This document shows, piece after piece, positions 1-9,227 of a stretch of DNA of 64,000 bases (position 1 is the stretch's first letter; every line of letters starts with the position of its first letter). The translations under genes were made by a program, and so were the position numbers. The notes beneath the pieces were generated by a model. It saw nothing but the letters and a program-made list of their open reading frames with translations, searched no databases and was not told where the DNA came from. The stretch lies in the NCBI RefSeq assembly GCF_026626305.1, contig NZ_JAPNUE010000009.1, forward strand, positions 48,881-112,880. Reading direction: 5' to 3'. This DNA comes from Frigidibacter sp. RF13. Lineage in GTDB: Bacteria > Pseudomonadota > Alphaproteobacteria > Rhodobacterales > Rhodobacteraceae.

Positions 1-701
1 AGCATGCCGAGATCGCGGCTCGTGCGCCGCACCGCTTCCTCCATCAGCGAGACATCGCCGGGATAGAGTTTCGCCAGGGCGTCGATCAGCCAACCGGCGC
101 GAAAGACGAAAAGGCCCGCGTTCCACAGGCAGCCTTCGGCAATGAGTTTCGCCGCACCGGCTTCGTCGGGTTTTTCGACAAAACGCTCGACGGCGAAGAG
201 GCCGGGCGCGGTCTCGGCGCCAGGTCGGATATAGCCATAACCGGTCGCGGGTTCGGTGGGCTGGACGCCGATCACGACGACCCCGCCCGAGGCTGCGCGG
301 GCGGCTGCGGCGCGCACCGCGTCGCAAAAGGTGGCTTCGCCGCTGATCAGGTGATCCGACGGCATCACCGCGAGGATCGCGTCGGGATCGTCTGACGCAG
401 CCAGCGTCGCCGCAAGAAGGACCGCGGCGAACGTATCGCGCCGGGCGGGCTCCAGCACTAGTGTGGTCGCGGGGGCGACCGCCTCGATTTGGTCCTTCAG
501 GATGAAGCGCACCGGATGGGCGCCGATCACCATGGCCGGTCCAAACCCTTGGGCACCGGTCACGCGCTGGAGCGTCGCCTGCAACATGGTTCGGTCGCCC
601 GCCAGCGGCAGGAGCTGCTTTGCCATCCCCTCTCGCGAGACGGGCCAGAGGCGCGTACCCGTGCCTCCCGAAAGGATCACGGGTCTGATCGCCGGGGTCA
701 T
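1..701 (-). CDS. Mannose-1-phosphate guanylyltransferase (partial, 3' end beyond window)
   Basis: This enzyme makes GDP-mannose from mannose-1-phosphate and GTP in the cytoplasm, for exopolysaccharide or LPS sugars. The reading frame starts at ATG 701 behind an AAGGAC ribosome site and runs off the left edge after about 233 codons. The family is usually about 470 residues, so roughly half is visible. The nucleotidyltransferase signature LSGGTGTRLWPVSRE lies at residues 9-23, a VEKP motif near residue 170 and WNAGLFVF near 191-198, all typical of the ManC/AlgA family. The C-terminal cupin (isomerase) half, if present, is outside the window. A phosphomannomutase lies at 2218-3603 on the other strand, so the two enzymes would supply GDP-mannose together. 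Family call is firm; ManC versus AlgA subtype is not decided. Confidence 0.9.
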   Translation of the reverse strand, partial: MTPAIRPVILSGGTGTRLWPVSREGMAKQLLPLAGDRTMLQATLQRVTGAQGFGPAMVIGAHPVRFILKDQIEAVAPATTLVLEPARRDTFAAVLLAATLAASDDPDAILAVMPSDHLISGEATFCDAVRAAAARAASGGVVVIGVQPTEPATGYGYIRPGAETAPGLFAVERFVEKPDEAGAAKLIAEGCLWNAGLFVFRAGWLIDALAKLYPGDVSLMEEAVRRTSRDLGM

Positions 702-743
702 GTCAGCGTCCTTTCGAAGCCTAGCTTGCCATTTCGGGATCGC

Positions 744-1997
744 TCATTCCTGACAATTCGGCAAGCGTTCCAGATAGCCATCCGGCAGAAACTCTGAATA
801 GGAAACAATCGCATTGTAGCGACCGTCGAGAATATTGCTCCACTCCCGCACCATCTCGCCCGCCGCAGTCACTTCGAGTACTCGCCCCTCGATCGGCGAG
901 GTGATCATCCAGTTGCCGTTCGGCAGGTGCTGATGCTTGCCCATGATGAAGGAATTGAAATTGGTTTCGGTTCCCTCGAAGAGATCGCGCGCCACGCCCG
1001 TCTTTGGATCGACCTGGATGATGGTTGAGCGATTGCGGTCGATATTGTTGGAAAAGACAGTGATCGTGCCGTCGGGCTGGAAGTCTGGATCGTGCTGATC
1101 CAGCCAGGGCCCGTGCTGGGCCCAGAGCACCCGATGTGTGCGCCGATCAATCACGGCGACCAGGTTGATATTGCGCAAGCTGATAAGCAGGTCACCGGCG
1201 CGGAATTGCGGGAAGGCCGGCGCCATCGCCGCACTCAGTGCCTCGACATCATTGGGATGAAGGATATCCTTTGTCTCTCCCTCCCTGGCATCGCGCGTGA
1301 ATTTGAATCCTTCCGGGATGGTGAGCGCGAGCGCGTTCTGCGACGATTCGAGGATCACGTCGTCGATCAGATGCATCGTCTCCATGGTTTCGCCGGTTTC
1401 GGGGTCGAACCGCACCATCTCCTGATTCTGACCGCCCGACCACAGAGGTTCGGCCCAGGTCCAGTAGCCGTCATCCGCCTTTTCGATCGAGTGGTGATAG
1501 ACCTGATCGTTCTTGTTCCAGATAGGTTTCCCGCACGCATCAAGGCGCGCCATCGACCGGCCATTGCCAAAATTGACCATGAGCGAGCCGTCCGGAAGCA
1601 TCGTGGTGATATGCGCAAATTCGGTCGGGTTGCCGTCTGGGACCAGCAATGAATAGTCGATCGGCCGGGAATGAACGGTGATCCCCTCCTGATCGATCAG
1701 ATCAGTGACGAAAGTCTGTGTGACCGGATCGAAACGGTTGATGACCCAATAACCCTTCGCCGCCCTCTCTGGGCGCTTGGCGACGTAGACCATGTCGGCG
1801 GAATAGTCAGCCCTGGGCTGGTAGGTGCCATCGCGAAGAAACTGGCCGGTCGCGCGCCAGGATCGCCAGAGCTTTTGGACGTCGGTCGTCAGCTGCCAGG
1901 GTTTCCAGTCCTTGTAGGTCGTCCACATGCCAGCCGCAAAGCTGAACAGGACTGCAAGAAAGAAGAGGGCGGAGAAGAATATGCGGCGCGCGGTCAT
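744..1997 (-). CDS. Arylsulfotransferase (ASST)-family protein, membrane-anchored
   Basis: A 417-residue protein with one hydrophobic segment near residues 6-26, probably an uncleaved signal anchor that places the rest in the periplasm. The body is a run of beta-propeller-like repeats. HDPDFQPDGTITVFSNN (near 299-315) and GKHQHLPNGNWMIT (near 351) are typical of the arylsulfotransferase-like family PF14269. Catalysis is not proven, because many members are uncharacterised. ATG 1997 is preferred over ATG 2018 because a GAGGA stands just before it while the upstream ATG has no ribosome site. It lies 42 bases upstream of the guanylyltransferase on the same strand and may be cotranscribed with it, hinting at a role in surface polysaccharide modification (inference). 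Confidence 0.75.
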   Translation of the reverse strand: MTARRIFFSALFFLAVLFSFAAGMWTTYKDWKPWQLTTDVQKLWRSWRATGQFLRDGTYQPRADYSADMVYVAKRPERAAKGYWVINRFDPVTQTFVTDLIDQEGITVHSRPIDYSLLVPDGNPTEFAHITTMLPDGSLMVNFGNGRSMARLDACGKPIWNKNDQVYHHSIEKADDGYWTWAEPLWSGGQNQEMVRFDPETGETMETMHLIDDVILESSQNALALTIPEGFKFTRDAREGETKDILHPNDVEALSAAMAPAFPQFRAGDLLISLRNINLVAVIDRRTHRVLWAQHGPWLDQHDPDFQPDGTITVFSNNIDRNRSTIIQVDPKTGVARDLFEGTETNFNSFIMGKHQHLPNGNWMITSPIEGRVLEVTAAGEMVREWSNILDGRYNAIVSYSEFLPDGYLERLPNCQE

Positions 1998-2217
1998 GCA
2001 TCCTCGATCTGTTGGCATCGGGCGAAGCGACGGTCTGGCGGAAGATTAGACGCGCGCAGGCAATTGCTCAATGACATGGCGTTGTGATTGCGCAGATTGT
2101 TGATCCGATGGGGTTAATTCGCTGATGGCAGTCGGATTCCAGGCCGTGCATCGGTCATCTGTGGCTTTTCAGCCTTGCGGTTGCCCTCTACGGTGCGGCG
2201 AGAACGGAGAGCGGAGC

Positions 2218-3603
2218 ATGGCGCCGAAATTTGGGACAAGCGGGCTGAGAGGCCTTGTCTGCGACCTGACAGACGACCTGTGCGCGCGCTATGTGCGGGC
2301 CTTCCTTGATGTCATGCCGCCGGGCGATCTGCTTTATGTCGGGCGGGACCTGAGGCCGTCCTCGGTGCGGATTGCGGCCGCGGTTGCGGGGGCGGCGGAC
2401 GGGCGGCGGGTGATCGACTGCGGTGCGCTGCCGACGCCTGCACTGGCGCTTGTGGCGATGGCGGCGGGTGCGCCTGCGGTCATGGTGACGGGCAGTCATA
2501 TCCCGGCCGACCGCAACGGGTTGAAGTTCTATCGCCCGGAAGGCGAGATCACCAAGGCGGACGAGGAAGCGATCAGCGCGCGATCCGGGGCGGCGAGCGG
2601 TGCGGTCGCCCTCGTTGAGGCCGAAGCATTCGATGCGGCAGCGGCCTACGAGGCGCGGTATGTCGATTTCTTTGGGCCTGGTGCGCTGTTAGGTCTGAGG
2701 GTCGGGGTCTACGAACATTCGACGGTCGCGCGCGATGGCCTTGCGTCGGTCCTCTCGGTACTCGGTGCCGAAGTTGTGCGCTTCGGCCGGTCCGACAATT
2801 TCATTCCGGTCGATACCGAGGCGGTCAGCCCAGAGATGCGCGCCGCCCTTGGTGCTTGGGTGCGCGAGCACGGCGTCGATGCCATCGTCTCGGCGGACGG
2901 CGACGCAGATCGCCCGCTTCTCACCGATGCTTCGGGCCGGGTGGTGCCTGGCGATGTGCTTGGCGCCCTGACCGCGATGGCGCTTGGCGCCGATGTGGTA
3001 GTCACGCCGGTCTCCTCCAATACGCTGATCGAGCGGTGCGGCGCCTTTCGCCGCACGCTTCGCACCCGGATCGGTTCGCCCTATGTCGTAGCGGGAATCG
3101 AAGAGGTCCAGGGCGACGGCAGCCGCCCGGTGGGGTTCGAGGCGAACGGCGGCTTCCTTCTGGGCTTCACCGCCGAACGCGAGGGAAGACGCTTGCCCCC
3201 GCTTCTGACCCGCGATGCATTCCTGCCGATCCTGTCGGTCCTTGCGATGGCCCGGACCGAGGGCAACGGGGTCGCCGGGCTCCTCGCCCGCCTGCCGCAA
3301 TGCTATACCGCCGCTGATCGGCTGGAGGACGCGCCGACGGACCGGTCGCAGGCGCTCGTCGCTCACCTCAGCCGTGACGAGGCCACGCGCATGGGCTTTT
3401 TCGAGGGATTTGGCGAGGAAGCGGCGGTCGATCTGACCGACGGGCTTCGTGTGAGCTTCACGGGCGGACTGATCCTGCATCTGCGCCCTTCGGGCAACGC
3501 ACCGGAACTGAGGGTCTATGCCGAGGCTGGCAGTCATGAAGCCGCTGAGGCCGCGATGAGGGAGGTTCTCGCGCGGGCACGCCAGGCGCTTTCTACTGGC
3601 TGA
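2218..3603 (+). CDS. Phosphomannomutase / phosphoglucomutase family (alpha-D-phosphohexomutase)
   Basis: A 461-residue cytoplasmic enzyme converting mannose-6-phosphate to mannose-1-phosphate, the step before the guanylyltransferase at 1-701. Visible motifs are FGTSGLRG at the N-terminus, the phosphoserine loop TGSHIP (91-96; Ser93 is the phosphorylated residue by homology), the metal loop DGDADR (227-232), a sugar-binding FEANGGF and the phosphate-binding RPSGNAP (423-429). The loops differ slightly from the common TASHNP and DGDGDR forms. ATG 2218 is chosen because GGAGAGCGGAGC precedes it and FGTSGLRG follows at once; the frame is open upstream to 2125 without a ribosome site. Mannose versus glucose preference cannot be read from sequence, but the context favours mannose. 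Confidence 0.88.
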   Translation: MAPKFGTSGLRGLVCDLTDDLCARYVRAFLDVMPPGDLLYVGRDLRPSSVRIAAAVAGAADGRRVIDCGALPTPALALVAMAAGAPAVMVTGSHIPADRNGLKFYRPEGEITKADEEAISARSGAASGAVALVEAEAFDAAAAYEARYVDFFGPGALLGLRVGVYEHSTVARDGLASVLSVLGAEVVRFGRSDNFIPVDTEAVSPEMRAALGAWVREHGVDAIVSADGDADRPLLTDASGRVVPGDVLGALTAMALGADVVVTPVSSNTLIERCGAFRRTLRTRIGSPYVVAGIEEVQGDGSRPVGFEANGGFLLGFTAEREGRRLPPLLTRDAFLPILSVLAMARTEGNGVAGLLARLPQCYTAADRLEDAPTDRSQALVAHLSRDEATRMGFFEGFGEEAAVDLTDGLRVSFTGGLILHLRPSGNAPELRVYAEAGSHEAAEAAMREVLARARQALSTG

Positions 3604-3642
3604 TCAATACAGCCCTCCGCTGGTTCTCGCGGGCGGTTGTAT

Positions 3643-3672
3643 AAAAAAGGCCCCGGTGTGATGACCGGGGCC
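3643..3672 (-). terminator. Intrinsic terminator of pnp
   Basis: A perfect 8-bp GC stem (3649-3656 with 3665-3672, GGCCCCGG/CCGGGGCC) encloses an 8-base loop and, read on the minus strand, is followed by six T residues (3648-3643). It begins 22 bases after the pnp stop. It also lies 40 bases past the stop of the convergent phosphomannomutase, but the T-tract is only on the pnp side. Confidence 0.9.
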
Positions 3673-3693
3673 TCTTGGTTGGTGAAGAGAAGA

Positions 3694-5844
3694 TCAGCCC
3701 TCGGCTGCCTCTTCCTTTTCCTTCTTCTCGGGCACGATTTCAGCGCCGGTTTCCTGGTCGACCATCTTCATGCCGAGCCGGACCTTGCCGCGATCGTCGA
3801 AGCCCAGGAGCTTGACCTTCACTTCCTGGCCTTCCTTCAGAAGCTCGTTCGGGTGGTTCAGGCGCTTGCCGGAAATCTGGGACACATGGACCAGACCGTC
3901 GCGCTTGCCGAAGAAGTTCACGAAGGCGCCGAAGTCGACGAGCTTGACCACCTTGCCGGTGTAGATCTTGCCCTCTTCCGGCTCGGCCACGATCGAATAG
4001 ATCATGTCATAGGCGCGCTTGATCGCATTCGCGTCACTGGACGCGATCTTGATCACGCCGTCGTCGTTGATGTCGACCTTGGCACCCGACGTCTCGACGA
4101 TCTCGCGGATGACCTTGCCGCCCGAGCCGATCACTTCGCGGATCTTGTCGGTCGGGATCGACATGGTTTCGATCTTCGGGGCATATTCGCTGAAGCCCTG
4201 CGGGGCCGACAGCGCCTTGTTCATCTCGCCGAGGATATGGAGACGGCCGTCTTTGGCCTGCGCGAGCGCCTGCTCCATGATCTCGGGCGTGATGCCCGCG
4301 ACCTTGATGTCCATCTGCAGCGACGTGATGCCGTTCGTGGTGCCCGCGACCTTGAAGTCCATGTCGCCGAGGTGATCCTCGTCGCCCAGGATGTCGGTCA
4401 GGACCGCCCAGCGGCCGTCATCTTCAAGGATGAGGCCCATGGCCACGCCGGCGACAGGCGCCTTCAGCGGCACGCCCGCGTCCATCATCGACAGAGAGCC
4501 GCCGCAGACCGACGCCATCGAGGAGGAACCGTTCGATTCGGTGATCTCGGACACGACACGGATCGTGTAGGGGAAGTCGGTCGCAGCCGGCAGAACCGCC
4601 TGCAGCGCGCGCCAGGCGAGCTTGCCGTGGCCGATCTCGCGGCGGCCTGGCGAACCCACGCGGCCCACTTCGCCGACCGAATAGGGCGGGAAGTTGTAGT
4701 GCAGAAGGAAGTTCGAACGCCAGTTGCCGTTCAGCGCGTCGATGATCTGTTCATCCTCGCCGGTGCCAAGCGTCGTCACGACGAGACCCTGGGTTTCCCC
4801 CCGGGTGAAGAGCGCCGAGCCGTGCGTGCGCGGCAGGATGCCGGTTTCGCAGACGATCGGGCGGACGGTCTTGGTGTCGCGGCCGTCGATACGGGTGCCG
4901 TTCGTCACGACATCGCCGCGCAGGATCGACGATTCCAGCTTCTTGATCGCCGAGCCGAGGTTGGCGTCGGCCAGGTCTTCCTCGCCCAGCGATGCCTTGA
5001 TCGCCTCGACCGCCGCCGAGATGGCGTTGGTGCGGTCCTGCTTGTCGCGGATCGCGAAGGCGGCACGCATCTGCGCTTCACCCGCGGCTTTCACCTTGCC
5101 GTAGATGGCCGAGATGTCGGGCGGCGTGAAGTCGAAGGGCTCTTTCGCGCAATCTTCGGCGAAATCGACGATCAGGTCGATGACCGGCTGCATCTGGGCA
5201 TGGCCGAATTTCACCGCGCCCAGCATTTCGGCCTCGGTCAGCTCATAGGCTTCCGATTCCACCATCATCACCGCGTCCTTGGTGCCCGCGATGACGAGGT
5301 CCAGACGCTGGTCGGGGTTGTTCCGAAGCTGGTTCATGTCGTCCATGGCCGGGTTCAGAACATATTCGCCGTTCGAGAAGCCGACGCGCGCCGCGCCGAT
5401 CGGGCCCATGAACGGAACGCCCGAGATGGTCAGCGCAGCCGAAGCCGCGATCATCGCGACGACGTCGGGGTCGTTCACGAGGTCACAGGACAGCACCGTC
5501 GCCATCACCAGGACTTCATGCTTGAAGCCTTCGACAAAGAGCGGGCGGCAGGGCCGGTCGATCAGGCGGGAGACCAGCGTTTCCTTCTCGGAAGGACGCG
5601 CTTCGCGCTTGAAGAAGCCGCCGGGGATCTTGCCCGCGGCATAGTATTTTTCCTGGTAATGCACGGTCAGGGGGAAAAAGTCCTGGCCGGGCTTGGGGGA
5701 TTTGGCGAAGGTCACGTTGGCCATCACCTGGGTTTCGCCGAGCGTCGCGATGACCGACCCATCGGCCTGGCGCGCAACCTTCCCCGTTTCCAGTGTCAGC
5801 GTTTCTTCGCCCCACTGGATTGATTTCTTCGTCACATTGAACAT
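3694..5844 (-). CDS. pnp: Polyribonucleotide nucleotidyltransferase (PNPase)
   Basis: A 716-residue 3'-5' phosphorolytic exoribonuclease, a homotrimer acting in the cytoplasm and in RNA degradosomes. Two RNase PH-like domains are followed by a KH domain ([15 protein letters not shown], about 555-615) and an S1 domain (about 625-695, with [13 protein letters not shown]). The core motif [20 protein letters not shown] is intact. The length is normal for the family. The start at 5844 has GAGGAAA seven bases upstream. In many bacteria rpsO precedes pnp; here the upstream neighbour is a regulator gene instead, so pnp seems to be expressed alone. Its own terminator sits just downstream. Confidence 0.98.
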   Translation of the reverse strand: MFNVTKKSIQWGEETLTLETGKVARQADGSVIATLGETQVMANVTFAKSPKPGQDFFPLTVHYQEKYYAAGKIPGGFFKREARPSEKETLVSRLIDRPCRPLFVEGFKHEVLVMATVLSCDLVNDPDVVAMIAASAALTISGVPFMGPIGAARVGFSNGEYVLNPAMDDMNQLRNNPDQRLDLVIAGTKDAVMMVESEAYELTEAEMLGAVKFGHAQMQPVIDLIVDFAEDCAKEPFDFTPPDISAIYGKVKAAGEAQMRAAFAIRDKQDRTNAISAAVEAIKASLGEEDLADANLGSAIKKLESSILRGDVVTNGTRIDGRDTKTVRPIVCETGILPRTHGSALFTRGETQGLVVTTLGTGEDEQIIDALNGNWRSNFLLHYNFPPYSVGEVGRVGSPGRREIGHGKLAWRALQAVLPAATDFPYTIRVVSEITESNGSSSMASVCGGSLSMMDAGVPLKAPVAGVAMGLILEDDGRWAVLTDILGDEDHLGDMDFKVAGTTNGITSLQMDIKVAGITPEIMEQALAQAKDGRLHILGEMNKALSAPQGFSEYAPKIETMSIPTDKIREVIGSGGKVIREIVETSGAKVDINDDGVIKIASSDANAIKRAYDMIYSIVAEPEEGKIYTGKVVKLVDFGAFVNFFGKRDGLVHVSQISGKRLNHPNELLKEGQEVKVKLLGFDDRGKVRLGMKMVDQETGAEIVPEKKEKEEAAEG

Positions 5845-6177
5845 CTATCGTTTCCTCAAGGAGGCATCCCGGCCCCTGCCGGTCCTCCGTTTTGCATGGC
5901 GGCCCCATTGCCGCCGCCCCCTATCCTTTGCATGCGGCCGGGGGCGGGCCTCACGTCACAGATGGACGGGGGCCATACAGGAAAACGGGGGGGTTGGGAA
6001 GCGGGAAGGCGATCCACAAAGCCAATGTCGCACTAAGCCTGCCATGGTGACGCTGAACTTCTCGCCTCCTGACCGACCAAGGGTTGTCACCTAAAGGCCG
6101 GAGAGCGAGGACAACAACCAGACCCATCGCCTGACTGTACGCCCCATAGTCGAGCCTCGGCTCGAGGCGGTGGTCGG
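5845..6177. other. Intergenic gap between pnp and an HxlR regulator
   Basis: A 333-base stretch with no convincing gene. It must hold the pnp promoter, but I see no clear -35/-10 pair. A small stem, GCCTCG/CGAGGC with a three-base loop (6154-6168), lies ten bases past the stop of the regulator gene and lacks a T-tract, so it is at most a weak transcript end. No rpsO-like sequence is visible. Confidence 0.6.
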
Positions 6178-6888
6178 CTACTCAGCAGCAGAAAGCATGC
6201 GGATACCTTCAACCCCTGCGTAGCTGGAACGGGGCAACCATTGCTGCATCGTGCGCTGCAAGAGCTTGTCCCCCGAGACATACATTCGTCCGGCCTCGAT
6301 CTCGCGCGCGACAGTCGAGCGGCCATAAAAGATTGCGTTCAGCGATACCTTGCTCAGTTCCACGTAAAGGTCGATATCCAGATCGGGCATGGACACACAG
6401 ACGCTGCAGGGCGCGCCGGGTTCGGCCAGCAGAAAGTAGGTCTTGTAAGGTCCGGGTTCGTCAGAGAAATTGAAACGCACTACAACGCGCCGTTGTGGAA
6501 AGCTGTCTGTTCTGATCAGTTTGCCATACTCCCACATCATGTGGGCCACGTCGTTCGTTGCCAGCGCGACCTCGGCGTCTATATTTCGCTGCGCCCAAAT
6601 GCTCAGGGCATCCATTGCGGGTTCAAGGTCTATGGCCATCTGCGTGCGCACATAATCCACCGTGCCCTTCGCGCGATCCTCGATCCGCTCGATCAGGCCA
6701 ATGCGTTCCAACTCGGCCAGACGTTTGGACAGGACGCCGGGCGAAATGTTGCCAACGGCGCGCCGCAGGTCTGAAAAGCGGGAATAGCCCGACCACATCT
6801 GGTTCAGGATCAACAGGGTCCAGCGTGGTTCGATTAGTTCACAGGCCTTGGACAGGGCGCAGATCGTTCCATAGGGTTTCGCGGGCAT
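6178..6888 (-). CDS. HxlR-type winged-helix transcriptional regulator with SCP2-like C-terminal domain
   Basis: A 236-residue regulator. The N-terminal ~100 residues form an HxlR (DUF24) winged helix: a start of the form AKPYGTICALSKACELIEPRW, then SRFSDLRRAVGNISPGVLSKRL and a wing ending in Y-V. The C-terminal half resembles the SCP2-type ligand-binding domain found in some Rhodobacterales HxlR proteins. ATG 6888 is chosen because GGGGAGAG stands before it; the longer open frame to 7221 overlaps the divergent gene and has no ribosome site. The neighbour across the promoter region is a DUF1127 gene. The ligand is unknown; sensing of an organic compound or an oxidant is an inference from the family. 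Confidence 0.85.
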   Translation of the reverse strand: MPAKPYGTICALSKACELIEPRWTLLILNQMWSGYSRFSDLRRAVGNISPGVLSKRLAELERIGLIERIEDRAKGTVDYVRTQMAIDLEPAMDALSIWAQRNIDAEVALATNDVAHMMWEYGKLIRTDSFPQRRVVVRFNFSDEPGPYKTYFLLAEPGAPCSVCVSMPDLDIDLYVELSKVSLNAIFYGRSTVAREIEAGRMYVSGDKLLQRTMQQWLPRSSYAGVEGIRMLSAAE

Positions 6889-6924
6889 GGCACTCTCCCC
6901 TTTGCCCCAGCTTACGGGGTGCAG

Positions 6925-6942
6925 GTACACTGCTGCTAGTAC
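6925..6942. promoter_or_regulatory. Possible HxlR operator (GTAC-N10-GTAC)
   Basis: Two GTAC half-sites ten bases apart lie 37 bases upstream of the HxlR start and 70 bases upstream of the DUF1127 start. HxlR/DUF24 proteins often bind GTA-N-TAC dyads near their own promoters. Only four bases per arm are symmetric, so this is a weak candidate. Confidence 0.25.
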
Positions 6943-7011
6943 GAAAACCGTAGTGCCACTGTTCCATTCCAGAACTGGCCGCTGGTGCGACCGCACCGCA
7001 GGATGGACGCC

Positions 7012-7296
7012 ATGAACCTCCAAGTCAAAGGCGACATCATGCTGTACCGCGCTGACAATCAAACGACAAAGTCCAGCTTCATTTTGCGGCCAGAATTTAT
7101 GGCGATGGTTCCTGGTCTCTGCCAGGAAATGATCCGCAGGCATCGAATCCGCCGTATCTGCAAGCGCATGAGCGATGCCGAGCTGCGTGATATCGGACTT
7201 AGCTCCGCTGACATCGAGCATGCCCTGTCGTTGCCGCTGGCCAAAGACGCAGGGGAATTTCTGGCGTCGGCCATACCCGACAAGCCCAACTGGTAA
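7012..7296 (+). CDS. DUF1127 domain small protein
   Basis: A 94-residue protein whose C-terminal half carries the DUF1127 (YjiS-like) signature: basic IRRICKRMSDAELRDIGLS followed by a helix ending in IEHAL. Such proteins are small, often arginine-rich and common in alphaproteobacteria; several are stress or phosphate/RNA-turnover related, but the molecular function here is unknown. I chose ATG 7012, which has AGGA eight bases upstream; ATG 7039 is an equally plausible start. It is divergent from the HxlR gene, so that regulator may control it. The tail after the domain (about 20 residues, ending DKPNW) has no recognised motif. Confidence 0.75.
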   Translation: MNLQVKGDIMLYRADNQTTKSSFILRPEFMAMVPGLCQEMIRRHRIRRICKRMSDAELRDIGLSSADIEHALSLPLAKDAGEFLASAIPDKPNW

Positions 7297-7333
7297 GTTC
7301 CGGCGACTCGTTTCGGCATGACCAGGTTCTGCC

Positions 7334-7365
7334 GGTTGCTGATCAACCGCTTGCCGTCAGGGCAA
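7334..7365. other. Tandem small hairpins between convergent genes
   Basis: Two 5-bp stems with 5-base loops sit side by side (7334-7348, GGTTG/CAACC; 7351-7365, TTGCC/GGCAA) in the 83-base gap between the DUF1127 and hydroxylase genes. There is no T-tract. They may mark transcript ends or may be chance. Confidence 0.3.
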
Positions 7366-7379
7366 CCCGGTCTAGGGGC

Positions 7380-8096
7380 TCAGGCACGCTTCATCCCCGG
7401 CTTCGGCGGCAGGCCGTAGGCCTTGCGGGCCGTCACCAGCCGCAGGTCCTCGGGGTCCATGCCGATCGACAGGATCGTCTTGCGGTCGAAGCGGGCCTTG
7501 GCGGCCTCGGCATCGTGGGGGGTGCCGAACAGGCGATCGATCCAGCCCATGCCGAGGCTCACGTGGTAGGTCGCGTGGTGGTCCTGATAGTGGTGGGCCA
7601 GATGGTCGCGGGTGATCTTCTGGCCGATCCAGCCCTTCGGCACGTTCAGATGGGCGAGCGTGTGGCAATATTCATAGAAGGCGAAGGCCGAGACCGAGCC
7701 GAGGAAGAGGCCGACGAAGGCAAACAGGAAGGCGGTTTGCAGGCCGAGGAACGGCCAGAGGAGAACCGTGTGCACCGCCACCGAGATCAGGCCGAAGCGG
7801 ACCGGATACCAATGGTCGTCGCCGGTGAAGAGCTCGGGGTCCGCAGGGAATTCGTGGTGGCCGATGTGGCTGCGGTAGAGATGGTTGAAGATGCCCTGTT
7901 CGGTCGGGGGTTTGCGATGCAGCAGGAAGCGGTGCATCACATATTCGACGAAGAATTGCAGGACGACGCCGTAGAGGACCGCGATGACCAGCAAGGGCGT
8001 CCAGGCCCATACGGCTAGTGCAACAGCCGCGAGCCAGAAGGGAAAGAGACGCTGCAGGCTGCCCATATGCAGAAGGACGCGCAGGGTGGGGATCAT
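7380..8096 (-). CDS. Fatty acid hydroxylase / sterol desaturase family membrane protein
   Basis: A 238-residue integral membrane protein of the fatty acid hydroxylase superfamily (PF04116), a di-iron oxygenase fold. Histidine clusters HRFLLHR, HIGHHEF, HTLAH and HLAHHYQDHH are all present and are the iron ligands by homology. Hydrophobic segments lie near residues 14-48 and 100-140. ATG 8096 is chosen over the longer frame to 8156 because GGAG stands eight bases upstream and the protein then begins MIPTLRV. The substrate could be a fatty acid, a lipid A or ornithine-lipid acyl chain, or a carotenoid; sequence alone does not decide. It is read toward the DUF1127 gene. Confidence 0.8.
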   Translation of the reverse strand: MIPTLRVLLHMGSLQRLFPFWLAAVALAVWAWTPLLVIAVLYGVVLQFFVEYVMHRFLLHRKPPTEQGIFNHLYRSHIGHHEFPADPELFTGDDHWYPVRFGLISVAVHTVLLWPFLGLQTAFLFAFVGLFLGSVSAFAFYEYCHTLAHLNVPKGWIGQKITRDHLAHHYQDHHATYHVSLGMGWIDRLFGTPHDAEAAKARFDRKTILSIGMDPEDLRLVTARKAYGLPPKPGMKRA

Positions 8097-8186
8097 CGGC
8101 TGGCTCCGGCAAAGCTGAACGGGTGAGTTCAGATGTGCGACCGGCCTGCCGTGCACGTCAACAGGGACGCCACGTCACGCGGACCC

Positions 8187-9227
8187 TCAGGCCGTCAGCC
8201 GCGCCACAGCCCAGCGGGCCGCATCGGCAACCGCCTCGTCGCGCGCATCCAGATGGGCGGCGGCATGGGGCGCAAGTGACGCATCGCCGGAATTTCCGAT
8301 GGCATAAAGCACGTTGCGGAGGAGCCGGTCGCGGCCGATCCGCTTGATCGGGCTGCCGGAGAAAAGCGCGCGGAAGGCGGCATCGTCGAGCGCAGCGAGC
8401 TCGGCCAATCGCGGCGCCTCCGCGAAGCGGCTCGCATAGCCCGTCTCGGACGCCGCTTGCGCGAACTTGTTCCAGGGGCAGGCGGCAAGGCAATCGTCAC
8501 AGCCATAGATCCGGTTGCCGAGAAGCGGGCGCAGCTCTTCCTCGACCGGCCCCTTATGCTCGATCGTCAGGTAGGAAATGCAGCGGCGCGCGTCGATCTG
8601 GTAGGGGGCGGGAAAGGCCTTGGTCGGGCAGATGTCGAGACAGGCGGTGCAGGAGCCGCAATGGCTGACCTCGGCCGTATCGGGCTGAATTTCCAGGGTC
8701 GTGAAGATCGCGCCAAGGAAGAACCAGCTGCCAAGTTCGCGCGACAGAAGGTTCGTGTGCTTGCCCTGCCAGCCAAGCCCCGCCGCTGCCCCGAGCGGCT
8801 TTTCCATCACCGGCGCGGTATCGACGAACACCTTGATCTCGCCGCCGCCCGCACCGATCAGCCAGCGGCCAAGGCGCTTGAGGCGCTTTTTGACGATATC
8901 GTGGTAATCCTTGCCCTGCGCATAGACGGAAATCGCCGCCCGATCCCTCCGGCCCAGAACCTCCAGCGGATCGTACGGCGGCGTATAGGCTTCGGCCAGC
9001 ATGATCACCGTGCGCGCCTCGGGCCAGAGCGCGGCCGGGTTGCCGCGCCAGTTTATCCGTTCGGCCATCCAGCCCATCTGGCCGTGGCGGCCCTCAGCCA
9101 CGAAAGTCGCAAGGCGTCCGGCGGCCTCGGGGATGGCGTCGGGACGACAAAAGCCGAGGGCGGCAAAACCCTCGGCTTTTGCTTGGTCGATGATCAGGGA
9201 TTTCAGGTCGGCCGAGTGGCGGCTCAC
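8187..9227 (-). CDS. queG: Epoxyqueuosine reductase
   Basis: A 346-residue cobalamin-dependent iron-sulfur enzyme that reduces epoxyqueuosine to queuosine in the anticodon of tRNAs with GUN anticodons. Two 4Fe-4S motifs are intact: [12 protein letters not shown] (about 188-199) and [11 protein letters not shown] (about 239-249). The C-terminal part has HEAT-like (PBS lyase) repeats, which in this family bind tRNA. The start is GTG 9227, which overlaps the dnaJ stop by four bases (GTGA), implying translational coupling. The family's N-terminus ([18 protein letters not shown]) follows immediately, so this start is well supported. A terminator-like perfect hairpin lies inside codons 16-27. Confidence 0.95.
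   Translation of the reverse strand: MSRHSADLKSLIIDQAKAEGFAALGFCRPDAIPEAAGRLATFVAEGRHGQMGWMAERINWRGNPAALWPEARTVIMLAEAYTPPYDPLEVLGRRDRAAISVYAQGKDYHDIVKKRLKRLGRWLIGAGGGEIKVFVDTAPVMEKPLGAAAGLGWQGKHTNLLSRELGSWFFLGAIFTTLEIQPDTAEVSHCGSCTACLDICPTKAFPAPYQIDARRCISYLTIEHKGPVEEELRPLLGNRIYGCDDCLAACPWNKFAQAASETGYASRFAEAPRLAELAALDDAAFRALFSGSPIKRIGRDRLLRNVLYAIGNSGDASLAPHAAAHLDARDEAVADAARWAVARLTA
9149..9180 (-). terminator. Terminator-like 12-bp hairpin inside the start of queG
   Basis: A perfect inverted repeat, AAAAGCCGAGGG/CCCTCGGCTTTT, with an 8-base loop lies 44-75 bases downstream of the dnaJ stop and within queG codons 16-27. On the minus strand its stem is led by A residues and ends in TTTT, the form of an intrinsic terminator. 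It could end most dnaKJ transcripts before queG. Confidence 0.6.

Noticed and set aside
3637..5823. A 728-codon open frame on the plus strand opposite pnp
   Set aside because: It is an antisense shadow caused by the GC-rich third positions of pnp. Its protein is Arg/His/Asp-rich with no family resemblance, and it begins inside the pnp terminator.
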